From positions 16,604-22,389 of the forward strand of contig PBMJ01000002.1 of the NCBI GenBank assembly GCA_002722525.1: DNA of 5,786 nucleotides, in the 5' to 3' direction. The translations under genes were made by a program, and so were the position numbers. Below the pieces are notes generated by a model. The model was not told the origin of the DNA and made no database searches. It was given only the letters and a program-made list of their open reading frames with translations. The DNA comes from Acidimicrobiaceae bacterium. Lineage in GTDB: Bacteria > Actinomycetota > Acidimicrobiia > Acidimicrobiales > UBA8592. Positions 1 through 5,786 of the stretch are shown in pieces; position 1 is the stretch's first letter; each line of letters opens with the position of its first letter.

Positions 1-786
1 TGTTCGGAGGTCGGGGTGAGAGTTAATACCTGCTATGGGGTAACTGACCGCCATCCAGCATCAAATTCCTCCCCTAATTCTATGACGGAAGGAGCACGAA
101 GAGGACTTGAGGAAAATCGACGGTTCCTAAGTCACGGCGGTAACGGAATGGTAGGTCTTCATGCGGCTTTTACTTGTTCTGATGAAACTCTTGAGAGTGC
201 AACTTCATTAGCAAGAGAATTTAATGTAGGTATCCATACCCATGTTGCCGAAGGGAAGGTAGATATGGCCGCTCCGAGCCGACTGAGTAGTCTCTCTGAA
301 GATAATTGGATCCTCGCCCATGGAGTCCACCTAGAAGACGACCACGGCATCCGAGGAACAATCATTCACAATCCGCGTTCAAATATGAATAACTCTGTGG
401 GTTATGCAGCACCTAAACGATTCGCAAATCCTGTTGGCTTAGGAACTGACGGGATAGGCGCTGATATGTTTGACGAATTCCGACTCGGCTATGCCCGGCT
501 ACGAGAGAACGATATTACCGAATCGCCTCTCACAGTGTGGGGGATGCTAGAAGTAAATAAGGCCCTCTACCCAGATTGCCTTCAGGACATAGTAACTTGG
601 GCTTACCCCAATGTAGATCCTTGGCATTTAGCATTCTCACCAGGAGTCAAGCCAAAAGATATCGTTATCGCAGGGAAACAAGTAATGAAAGATGGAATTG
701 TGATGACAGTTGACGCAGATGAAGTCCGATCCAAAGCAGCAGAAGTTGCGACGAAATTATTCAAGAGAATTGATGATTTACCATGA
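1..786 (+). CDS. SsnA/cytosine deaminase-like metal-dependent aminohydrolase, 5' end missing
   Basis: This is the C-terminal part of an amidohydrolase-superfamily enzyme of the SsnA/TRZ-ATZ type, which hydrolyses C-N or C-Cl bonds, often on nitrogen heterocycles or nucleobases, in the cytoplasm. The frame is open back to base 1. The residues before the GTG at 16 (CSEVGVRVNTCYGVTDRH) match the family, so the gene starts upstream of the window. Numbering from that GTG, the segment HTHVAE (74-79) gives the metal ligand H76 and catalytic E79, LAHGVH (100-105) gives H102, HNPRSNMNN lies at 118-126, and GTDG (143-146) gives metal ligand D145. The C-terminal motif DPWHLAFSPGV (201-211) is followed by a small beta-strand domain. 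The N-terminal HxH metal pair must lie outside the window. The stretch between HVAE and LAH is short compared with E. coli SsnA as I remember it, suggesting a compact subfamily. The stop overlaps the start of the next gene. The substrate is unknown; the family call is firm. Confidence 0.88.
   Translation, partial: CSEVGVRVNTCYGVTDRHPASNSSPNSMTEGARRGLEENRRFLSHGGNGMVGLHAAFTCSDETLESATSLAREFNVGIHTHVAEGKVDMAAPSRLSSLSEDNWILAHGVHLEDDHGIRGTIIHNPRSNMNNSVGYAAPKRFANPVGLGTDGIGADMFDEFRLGYARLRENDITESPLTVWGMLEVNKALYPDCLQDIVTWAYPNVDPWHLAFSPGVKPKDIVIAGKQVMKDGIVMTVDADEVRSKAAEVATKLFKRIDDLP
783..786 (+). other. ATGA start/stop overlap, translational coupling
   Basis: The ATG of the flavin oxidoreductase (783-785) and the TGA of the aminohydrolase (784-786) share bases in the form ATGA. 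No Shine-Dalgarno sequence is visible just upstream (the bases before the ATG are gattgatgatttacc). Ribosome re-initiation after the upstream gene is therefore the likely route to translation, and the two genes should share one mRNA. Confidence 0.85.
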
Positions 787-1790
787 CACAACCAGTAGCC
801 ATATACCTCCAAGATGCCCACACAATCCAAGACGCAATGACATACGCGAAGTATGCCGAAGAACAGAACTTCGATGCTGTCTGGCAAGCAGACTCGAGAC
901 TTGTCCGTGAATGTTGCGTCCCTATGGCGGCTTTTGCAGCGAGCACTGAAAAAATCAGAATAGGGAGCGGAGTCATAGATTGTTGGACCAGAAATCCAGC
1001 TCGAATAGCATCGACATTCTCCACTCTTGATGATCTAGCTCCAGGTCGCATCATTCTAGGTATTGGGGCTTGGTGGGATCCACTTGCCGCAAAGGTAGGT
1101 ATCGAACGGAAACGGCCATTGAGGGTAATGCGAGAAGTAGTGGAGTCTGTTCGCGCACTTCTACAATGTGATGGGCCAGTTACGTATAAGGGTGACTTTG
1201 TGCAGCTAGAAGGAGTCGAACTTGACTATGTTCATCAAGAACGACGGGCAAAAAACGTTCCCATTTATATCGGGGCAACAGGCATGAAAATGATGGAATT
1301 GACAGGGAAAATCGCTGACGGGGTGGTCCTTAACTACATGGTTGAACCAGCTTATAACCTTCGTGCTATGGACGCCCTCCAAATTGGCGCTGAATCTGTT
1401 GGGCGGGACTTTGATGAAATAGATAGGCCACAATTGATTGTGTGCTCTGTCGATGAAGACCGTCAAGCTGCTTTAGATGGTGCGCGACTTCTTCTCACAC
1501 AGTACCTCGGCCAGCAACCTCATATTATGGCCGCTAGTGGCGTAACTGATGAGCTACTTAATGAAATCCATCAGGTACTAACGTGGCCTGCAACTCACGA
1601 AGAAGTTGTTGCCGCATCAAAACTAGTTCCCGATGATGTCGTTCAAAGATGCACCGCTTCCGGAACTCCAGAAGAAGCAAAAGAAAAAGTGAAGGAATAT
1701 ATTGACACAGGATGCACCACACCTATCCTCTACCCTTTGGGACCTGACGTAGAACTAATGATCGATACATTCTCAGATTGGAACCATTAA
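783..1790 (+). CDS. LLM-class flavin/F420-dependent oxidoreductase (luciferase-like)
   Basis: The 335-residue protein belongs to the bacterial luciferase-like superfamily, a cytoplasmic TIM-barrel fold using FMN or coenzyme F420. Members are either monooxygenases (RutA, DszA, NtaA) or F420 enzymes such as methylene-tetrahydromethanopterin reductase (Mer). It is full length for the family (about 300-350 residues). Visible marks are KIRIGSGV (57-64), TRNPARIASTFSTLDDL (69-85) followed by APGRIILGIGA (86-96), PIYIGATGMKMMELTGKIAD (160-179) leading into GVVLN, and the C-terminal GTPEEAKEKVKEYIDTGC (294-311). The arrangement resembles Mer-like F420 proteins more than two-component FMNH2 monooxygenases, but the cofactor cannot be decided by eye. 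The start at 783 is supported by the barrel's first strand (VAIYLQD) beginning at residue 5 and by the 4-bp overlap with the preceding aminohydrolase. No flavin reductase is visible next to it, which mildly favours F420 or use of a reductase encoded elsewhere. The family is sure, the reaction unknown. Confidence 0.88.
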   Translation: MTQPVAIYLQDAHTIQDAMTYAKYAEEQNFDAVWQADSRLVRECCVPMAAFAASTEKIRIGSGVIDCWTRNPARIASTFSTLDDLAPGRIILGIGAWWDPLAAKVGIERKRPLRVMREVVESVRALLQCDGPVTYKGDFVQLEGVELDYVHQERRAKNVPIYIGATGMKMMELTGKIADGVVLNYMVEPAYNLRAMDALQIGAESVGRDFDEIDRPQLIVCSVDEDRQAALDGARLLLTQYLGQQPHIMAASGVTDELLNEIHQVLTWPATHEEVVAASKLVPDDVVQRCTASGTPEEAKEKVKEYIDTGCTTPILYPLGPDVELMIDTFSDWNH

Positions 1791-1842
1791 GAATCCCAAG
1801 GGTAGATAGCGGAAAATCAGCACTTCGGCTAAGTTCCCTCTC
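1791..1842 (+). other. 52-bp spacer before the amidase gene, no clear signal
   Basis: This is the largest gap in the four-gene run. I see no Shine-Dalgarno sequence before the amidase ATG; the ten bases before it are pyrimidine-rich (gttccctctc). I find no convincing -35/-10 pair and no hairpin followed by a T run. The gap is short enough for read-through from the upstream genes. Confidence 0.5.
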
Positions 1843-3288
1843 ATGGAAACAAGTGATAATGAATTAAGTAAGTTAGACACCATTGATCTAGCTTCAAAGA
1901 TACGTAACGGGGAAATATCTCCCACCGAAGCTATCCAAGCTTCGATCGACAGGATAGAAGCCCTTGATGGGGAGTTGAACGCTGTTGTAACTAGAAGATT
2001 TGAGAGAGCGTTAAAAGATGCTGCAGGAGAGATCCCAGATGGTCCATTTAAAGGAGTACCATTTCTTCTAAAAGATCTTCGCACTTCCAGCGCCGATGAA
2101 CCAATGCATCTAGGTAACAAGGCACTTAAAGAAATCGACTACATCTCCCCTACCGAATCTGACCTTGCTAGAAGATATCGCGAGGCTGGATTTATTGTTA
2201 TTGGCAGGACAAACACTCCAGAATTCGGGCTTGTCGGGACAACAGAGCCCGAGTCCTATGGTCCATGCCGCAACCCCTGGAATACAGACTACGGAACCGG
2301 AGGTTCAAGCGGTGGAGCTGCAGCGGCCGTAGCGTCTGGCATGGTACCTTCTGCAAATGCGAGCGATGGTGGAGGATCAATACGTATTCCGGCAGCTATG
2401 TGTGGGCTTGTGGGCTTAAAGCCGAGTCGGGGAAGAGTTCCAATGGGCCCCTTCCAAGATGAATGGGGACTTTCGATTCAACACGTAGTCTCTCGTAGCG
2501 TTCGAGATTCAGCCGCAATTCTAGATGCCTCTGCAATCCCGACGCTCGGTGATGGCGTTGTGGCACCTGATGTCGGGCGTCCTTATATTAATGCTTTAGA
2601 AAAAGACCCTGGCAAACTCCGAATTGGGATTTGGGCTGAATCACCCAGAGAAGAACTCGAGATCGATCCAGAGTGCAGGCAATCCACATACGACACGGCA
2701 AAAATCCTAGAAGGGCTCGGCCATATCGTGGAAGAATCCCACCCTAAGACGCTTGATGACCAATCAATCGGGGCCCGCTTCAGTGCAGTTTGGATGGCTG
2801 GGGCTAATCTTACACTCCGCTCATTAGCGCACTTGCTGGGGCGAGAGGTAACCAAAGATGACGTCGAGCTGGCGACTTGGGCCATGGCTGAATACGGCGC
2901 TAAGACTACTGGCCTGGAAGTCTTGCAAGCGCAAGCCGCTATGGCTGAAACTCGAAGAGGCACTGCAAGATGGTGGGAAGATGGATGGGATCTACTACTT
3001 ACCCCCACAACGCTTCAGCCACCTCCAAGAATTGGAGATTTAACCTCTACACCTGAAGAACCGATGCGCAACTCGTTACGCTCTATACCTTATGCAGCTT
3101 TCACATCGTTCTTTAATGTTTCAGGGCAACCTGCAATTTCTTTACCCATAAACAACACATCTAATGGGTTACCAATCGGGGTACAGTTGGTTGCAGCCTA
3201 CGGAAGAGAAGACCTTCTATTCAGCGTCAGTGCTCAGCTAGAAGCGGAAGTAGGGTGGGCCAACCGATTACCCCCTATTCATGCATAA
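1843..3288 (+). CDS. Amidase-signature family hydrolase (Asp-tRNA amidotransferase A/FAAH-like)
   Basis: The 481-residue cytoplasmic enzyme hydrolyses an amide or carbamate bond with the Ser-cisSer-Lys triad of the amidase-signature family. The triad is complete: K77 in PFLLKDL, cis-serine S155 in GTGGSSGG, and nucleophile S179 in DGGGSIRIPAAMCG. The 24-residue spacing from S155 to S179 equals that of FAAH (S217 to S241). GLVGLKPSRGRVP follows at 188-200. The length is normal, and the late motifs LLLTPTT and FFNVSGQPAISLP are typical. The start is the only one available: an in-frame TAG lies at 1807-1809 and no other standard start codon occurs before the first helix (DTIDLASKI). GatA is unlikely because no gatB or gatC lies nearby and the neighbours are catabolic. 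The residue before DGGGS is S174 where many relatives have Thr, a mild change. The substrate is unknown; a ring-opened or side-chain amide made by the neighbouring enzymes is a reasonable inference. Confidence 0.93.
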   Translation: METSDNELSKLDTIDLASKIRNGEISPTEAIQASIDRIEALDGELNAVVTRRFERALKDAAGEIPDGPFKGVPFLLKDLRTSSADEPMHLGNKALKEIDYISPTESDLARRYREAGFIVIGRTNTPEFGLVGTTEPESYGPCRNPWNTDYGTGGSSGGAAAAVASGMVPSANASDGGGSIRIPAAMCGLVGLKPSRGRVPMGPFQDEWGLSIQHVVSRSVRDSAAILDASAIPTLGDGVVAPDVGRPYINALEKDPGKLRIGIWAESPREELEIDPECRQSTYDTAKILEGLGHIVEESHPKTLDDQSIGARFSAVWMAGANLTLRSLAHLLGREVTKDDVELATWAMAEYGAKTTGLEVLQAQAAMAETRRGTARWWEDGWDLLLTPTTLQPPPRIGDLTSTPEEPMRNSLRSIPYAAFTSFFNVSGQPAISLPINNTSNGLPIGVQLVAAYGREDLLFSVSAQLEAEVGWANRLPPIHA

Positions 3289-3301
3289 GAGAAAACCGTA
3301 A

Positions 3302-4123
3302 ATGGAACTTCCACGACTCAAGAAGAGTTCGACTAGCTCAGAGGTAGCACAAGCGTTAAGGGAAGCTGGATGCGTGGTGATCGAGCGATTAGTATCCGAA
3401 GAGCTAATGAACCAAATAGGTTCAGAGCTAAGGCCCTTTATTTATTCCACTCCCTTCGGCCCTGACAGTTTTACTGGTAAAAAAACAAAAAGGACCGGAT
3501 CGTTAATTGCAAGATCCAACTCGTTTCATGAACTAGCTTCGCACCCTACGGTAGTAGGCGCTGCAAGGGATGTGATCTGCCAAACTGCGACGACTATCCA
3601 AATTCATCTTACCCAAATCATTGAGATAGGCCCAATGTCAGATGCGCAGCCGATCCATCGTGACCAGTGGGCATGGGATTCATTCCCTTTTCCACAAGAC
3701 TGGGAAGTCGAAGTTTCGACCATGTGGGCCCTCACACATTTCACTGAAGAGAACGGGGCTACGAGAGTTATCCCAGGAAGCCACCTATGGGAAGACGAGC
3801 TACGACCCTCGTTCGAAGAGACTATCCCAGCAATAATGCCGAGTGGTTCTGTCCTGCTATATACCGGAAGCCTTTATCACGGAGGAGGTAAAAATTTAAC
3901 GGCAGACAGTCGTACCGGTGTAAACGTGGACTACTCAGCTAGTTTCCTTCGACAAGAGGAGAACCAATATTTAGCTTGCCCACCAGAAGTAGCAGCACAA
4001 ATCGATCCAGATCTTGCGAAACTCATCGGCTACAGTAGAGGCTCGTACGCTTTAGGGTATTTCGGAGACTTACAAGACCCTATGGAATTTCTAGACAATG
4101 TTAAAGATTGGGATTCTCCCTAG
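3302..4123 (+). CDS. Phytanoyl-CoA dioxygenase (PhyH) family Fe(II)/2-oxoglutarate oxygenase
   Basis: The 273-residue protein is a cupin-fold oxygenase that would couple 2-oxoglutarate decarboxylation to hydroxylation, often leading to C-N or C-P bond cleavage, in the cytoplasm. The iron facial triad is H119 and D121 in QPIHRDQWAW plus H193 in YTGSLYHGGG. R204 in ADSRTGVNVDYS is the likely 2-oxoglutarate anchor. The family hallmark NGATRVIPGSHLWED lies at 151-165. The N-terminus (ALREAGCVVIERLVSEE) is the usual helix and first strand. Just before the hallmark the sequence reads WALTHFTEENG; the H146 position is usually Asp in relatives I recall, a small deviation. The family includes EctD, PhnY and TmpA, but nothing here assigns this copy to any of them. 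It starts 13 bp after the amidase stop without a clear Shine-Dalgarno sequence, so it is most likely the last gene of the operon. Its TAG stop touches the stop of the opposing gene. Confidence 0.9.
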   Translation: MELPRLKKSSTSSEVAQALREAGCVVIERLVSEELMNQIGSELRPFIYSTPFGPDSFTGKKTKRTGSLIARSNSFHELASHPTVVGAARDVICQTATTIQIHLTQIIEIGPMSDAQPIHRDQWAWDSFPFPQDWEVEVSTMWALTHFTEENGATRVIPGSHLWEDELRPSFEETIPAIMPSGSVLLYTGSLYHGGGKNLTADSRTGVNVDYSASFLRQEENQYLACPPEVAAQIDPDLAKLIGYSRGSYALGYFGDLQDPMEFLDNVKDWDSP

Positions 4124-5584
4124 CTATTCTTGTCGTTCAGCAAGTTTCACAAGATTCTGAAGCATTCTCCGCCAAATAAGAATGTGAGCAGGAAGCAAAA
4201 AATACCAATAGGCACGCCCTATGACTCCTTTGGGAACAAATAATGCCTGCTGCTCAACTACACTCCCAGCCTCAGTCTCACTGACGTTCCATTCCAGCCA
4301 TGCATGACCAGGAACTTTCATTTCGGCTAGCAATCGAAGGCGTCTCGGGGTTACTAGAGTAACTTTAAAGAAATCGACAGTATCACCTACTCGAAGGTCA
4401 ATTGGATGCCTTCTTCCTCTTCTTACCCCCACTCCACCTAACAGCTCGTCTACAAATCCTCTGATAGCCCATAACCAGTCAAAGGCAAACCACCCTGTAT
4501 CCCCCCCAACTGATTTGATCGTCCGCATGACCGAATTTGCGCTTAGATCTGTCCTTAGTGACCGTCGATCAACAAGAACTCTTCCACCAGCCCATTCAGG
4601 ATCACTGGGCTCAGGACGAGCAGGATCTTTGAAATTACTTGCGTCAGCCCAACGTGTAGGTATCTCCATTTCCTGAACGCGTGTTACAGCCTTTCCTATA
4701 GCATCTTCTAGCTTTTCAGGAGTCCTCTCAGGAGTTATCTCATCCCCATTCCCTTGAACTACCACGTCGGTTGTTAGCGAGTCGATAAGTGCCCGAGCAA
4801 GAGTAAAGGGTAGAGGGCTAACTAGATTGACCCAATGCGAAGATAAGCGTGGGGTAAGTACCGGAACTGGAAGAATTAATCGTCTTTTCAACCCGGCCAC
4901 TTCGGCATAGGTGTCCATCATCTCGCGATATGTAACTACTTCTGGGCCACCTATCTCAAATACTTTATTAAAGGCCTCCTCTCGCCCAAGTACAGATAGA
5001 AGATTCTCAAGAACATTTCCAATAGAGATTGGTTGACACTTTGTCCTAGTTACCCATTTGGGAACGACCATAAATGGGAGAACCTCGACAAGGGACCGAA
5101 GCATCTCAAACGAGGCGCTCCCAGACCCTATTATTACAGCTGCGCGCAGCTCAGTCACTGGTGTTGATCCGGAAGCGAGGATTCTTCCTACTGCCTGCCG
5201 GCTTTGAAGGTGAGCAGACTTTTCAACGTCGTCTGGCCCCAAGCCACCTAAATATACGAGCTGTTTCAACCCCACCTCATCTGAAACCTCAACAAAGTTT
5301 TTTGCTATCTTCTGCTCAGCTTCTGCGAAATTTCGTGTTGCTGACATAGAGTGGACAAGATATAACGCTCTATCTGAGCCTTTCAACGCGGCTAGTACTT
5401 CATTTTTCTCTTCAAGATTCGCTTCAACTATTTCAACTTGATCCGTCCAGTCCCTATCTTGGAGCGACTTTGCTGATCGGGTAACACAGCGAACCCTGTA
5501 CCCGTTTTGTAAAAGTTCTGGAACTAGGCGTCCACCGACATAACCTGTTGAACCAGTAACAGTTATGAGTTCGCTGCCTTCCAT
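4124..5584 (-). CDS. SDR-family NAD(P)-binding protein with C-terminal DUF2867
   Basis: The 486-residue protein has two parts. Residues 1 to about 300 form an atypical, NmrA-like SDR Rossmann domain with the dinucleotide motif TGSTGYVGG (10-18), an acidic strand end EIVEANLEE (51-59), ALYLVHSM (73-80), LVYLGGLGPDD (109-119) and VFEIGGPEVVTYREMMD (208-224). The canonical catalytic YxxxK of classical SDRs is not evident; the region reads HLQSRQAVGRILASG (125-139). Residues from about 330 to the end match DUF2867, which has a START/SRPBCC-like appearance, with GDTVDFFKV (400-408), MKVPGHAWLEW (422-432) and the ending RAYWYFLLPAHILIWRRM (457-474). That last stretch is hydrophobic and may touch a membrane. 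The fusion is a known architecture of unknown function; oxidoreductase, sensor or quinone/lipid-related roles are possible. The ATG at 5584 sits directly before the first strand, with no Shine-Dalgarno sequence. The gene lies downstream of the photolyase on the same strand. Confidence 0.87.
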   Translation of the reverse strand: MEGSELITVTGSTGYVGGRLVPELLQNGYRVRCVTRSAKSLQDRDWTDQVEIVEANLEEKNEVLAALKGSDRALYLVHSMSATRNFAEAEQKIAKNFVEVSDEVGLKQLVYLGGLGPDDVEKSAHLQSRQAVGRILASGSTPVTELRAAVIIGSGSASFEMLRSLVEVLPFMVVPKWVTRTKCQPISIGNVLENLLSVLGREEAFNKVFEIGGPEVVTYREMMDTYAEVAGLKRRLILPVPVLTPRLSSHWVNLVSPLPFTLARALIDSLTTDVVVQGNGDEITPERTPEKLEDAIGKAVTRVQEMEIPTRWADASNFKDPARPEPSDPEWAGGRVLVDRRSLRTDLSANSVMRTIKSVGGDTGWFAFDWLWAIRGFVDELLGGVGVRRGRRHPIDLRVGDTVDFFKVTLVTPRRLRLLAEMKVPGHAWLEWNVSETEAGSVVEQQALFVPKGVIGRAYWYFLLPAHILIWRRMLQNLVKLAERQE

Positions 5585-5624
5585 ATAAATGTTTACGGTA
5601 GCGTTCCATTTTGATTAGGAAGCC

Positions 5625-5661
5625 GAAATCTGTAATTGAGTTTTATTTTGTGTCAGATTTC
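5625..5661. repeat. 8-bp perfect inverted repeat, 21-base loop
   Basis: GAAATCTG at 5625-5632 is the exact reverse complement of CAGATTTC at 5654-5661, with 21 bases between. It could fold as a hairpin in the photolyase transcript or present paired half-sites to a dimeric regulator. No T tract follows on either strand, so it does not look like an intrinsic terminator. A chance repeat of this size in AT-rich DNA is possible. Confidence 0.4.
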
Positions 5662-5664
5662 ACA
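5649..5664. promoter_or_regulatory. CRP/FNR-like palindrome TGTGT-N6-TCACA
   Basis: The 16 bases TGTGTCAGATTTCACA match the E. coli CRP core TGTGA-N6-TCACA at nine of ten fixed positions. The centre lies about 72 bp upstream of the SDR start codon, a plausible activator position if transcription starts close to the gene. Binding by a CRP/FNR-family protein is inference; the host's regulators are unknown, and the site overlaps one arm of the inverted repeat. Confidence 0.22.
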
Positions 5665-5694
5665 AGCTAGTATCAAGAACCATAGATCGCCGGA

Positions 5695-5786
5695 TTACCC
5701 TTTAGTTTCTTTGTATGTAGCTATTGCTCTCTCCCGAGCATCTGCATGATTAACCATTGGGAAGGGATAGGTCTTGCCTAGCACCA
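5695..5786 (-). CDS. phrB: Deoxyribodipyrimidine photolyase, C-terminal end only
   Basis: A minus-strand frame enters from the right edge of the window and ends in TAA at 5697-5695, giving 29 whole codons. The sequence includes YPFPMVNHADARERA followed by a short helix ending in YKETKG. This matches the extreme C-terminus of class I CPD photolyases and cryptochromes (E. coli PhrB has a YPxPIVxHxxAR motif in the same place). The full enzyme would be cytoplasmic, bind FAD and repair UV-made pyrimidine dimers using light. The FAD-binding and DNA-contact regions lie outside the window, so activity and photolyase versus cryptochrome identity cannot be judged. The next gene on the same strand is the SDR-DUF2867 gene, 110 bp further along. 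Confidence 0.8.
   Translation of the reverse strand, partial: VLGKTYPFPMVNHADARERAIATYKETKG

Larger units (their letters stand above)
5585..5694 (-). promoter_or_regulatory. 110-bp AT-rich spacer between photolyase and SDR genes, likely regulatory
   Basis: The spacer is clearly more AT-rich than the flanking genes and is the longest non-coding stretch here. It contains an inverted repeat and a CRP-like palindrome, listed separately. Read on the minus strand I see weak promoter-like words (CTGACA, then TACAGA 16 bases later) but no convincing -35/-10 pair. There is no hairpin with a T run that would end photolyase transcription, so read-through into the SDR gene is possible. Confidence 0.4.

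Noticed and set aside
6..18. GGAGGT followed by GTG at 16, looking like a perfect ribosome binding site and start codon
   Set aside because: The residues encoded before the GTG continue the aminohydrolase family sequence (CSEVGVRVNTCYG), and a protein starting there would lack the N-terminal HxH metal site. The frame is open to the window edge, so the true start lies upstream.
761..1054. 97-codon minus-strand frame across the aminohydrolase/oxidoreductase junction
   Set aside because: It overlaps two firm genes in antisense and shows no domain or start signal.
1791..1842. Possible promoter or hairpin in the gap before the amidase gene
   Set aside because: GGAA/TTCC arms are only four bases long, and no -35/-10 pair stands out.
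2583..3008. 141-codon open frame on the minus strand inside the amidase gene
   Set aside because: Serine-rich, low-complexity translation without family features, fully covered by the amidase coding sequence.
4110..4120. Small hairpin GGGA-TTC-TCCC at the end of the PhyH gene as a terminator
   Set aside because: The stem has only four pairs and is not followed by a T run on either strand.
5074..5349. 91-codon open frame on the plus strand
   Set aside because: It lies wholly inside the well-supported SDR-DUF2867 gene on the other strand and its translation shows no recognisable domain; it is a shadow frame.

Overview
The window carries six protein-coding genes, two of them cut by its edges. 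It reads as ordinary bacterial chromosome with standard stop codons. I see no RNA gene, mobile element, CRISPR array or phage gene. A free-living, sunlit-water aerobe is suggested by the gene mix: a luciferase-like flavin enzyme, a PhyH-type dioxygenase, a photolyase and an SDR-DUF2867 protein. Uncultured marine Chloroflexota (SAR202-like) or Actinobacteriota both fit. This is a guess from gene content and moderate GC judged by eye, not a phylogenetic result.

Left part (1-4123, plus strand): four genes read in the same direction with little space between them. They are the 3' part of an SsnA/cytosine-deaminase-like aminohydrolase (1-786), a luciferase-like (LLM) flavin/F420 oxidoreductase that starts inside the previous stop codon (783-1790), an amidase-signature hydrolase (1843-3288) and a phytanoyl-CoA dioxygenase-family Fe(II)/2-oxoglutarate oxygenase (3302-4123). 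Together they look like one catabolic operon. Two C-N hydrolases and two oxidoreductases could act in turn on a nitrogen-containing organic compound, perhaps a heterocycle. The substrate cannot be read from the sequence.

Right part (4124-5786, minus strand): a two-domain protein, an NAD(P)-binding SDR followed by DUF2867 (4124-5584), lies downstream of the last codons of a DNA photolyase (5695-5786). The 110 bp between them hold an 8-bp perfect inverted repeat that overlaps a CRP-like palindrome. They may be co-transcribed, or the SDR gene may have its own regulated promoter. The two gene blocks converge at position 4123/4124, where the opposing stop codons touch with no base between them.

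No clearly new system is visible. The points most worth following are the four-gene catabolic module, the zero-spacer convergent junction, the palindromic element before the SDR gene, and the lack of Shine-Dalgarno sequences at all four visible gene starts.
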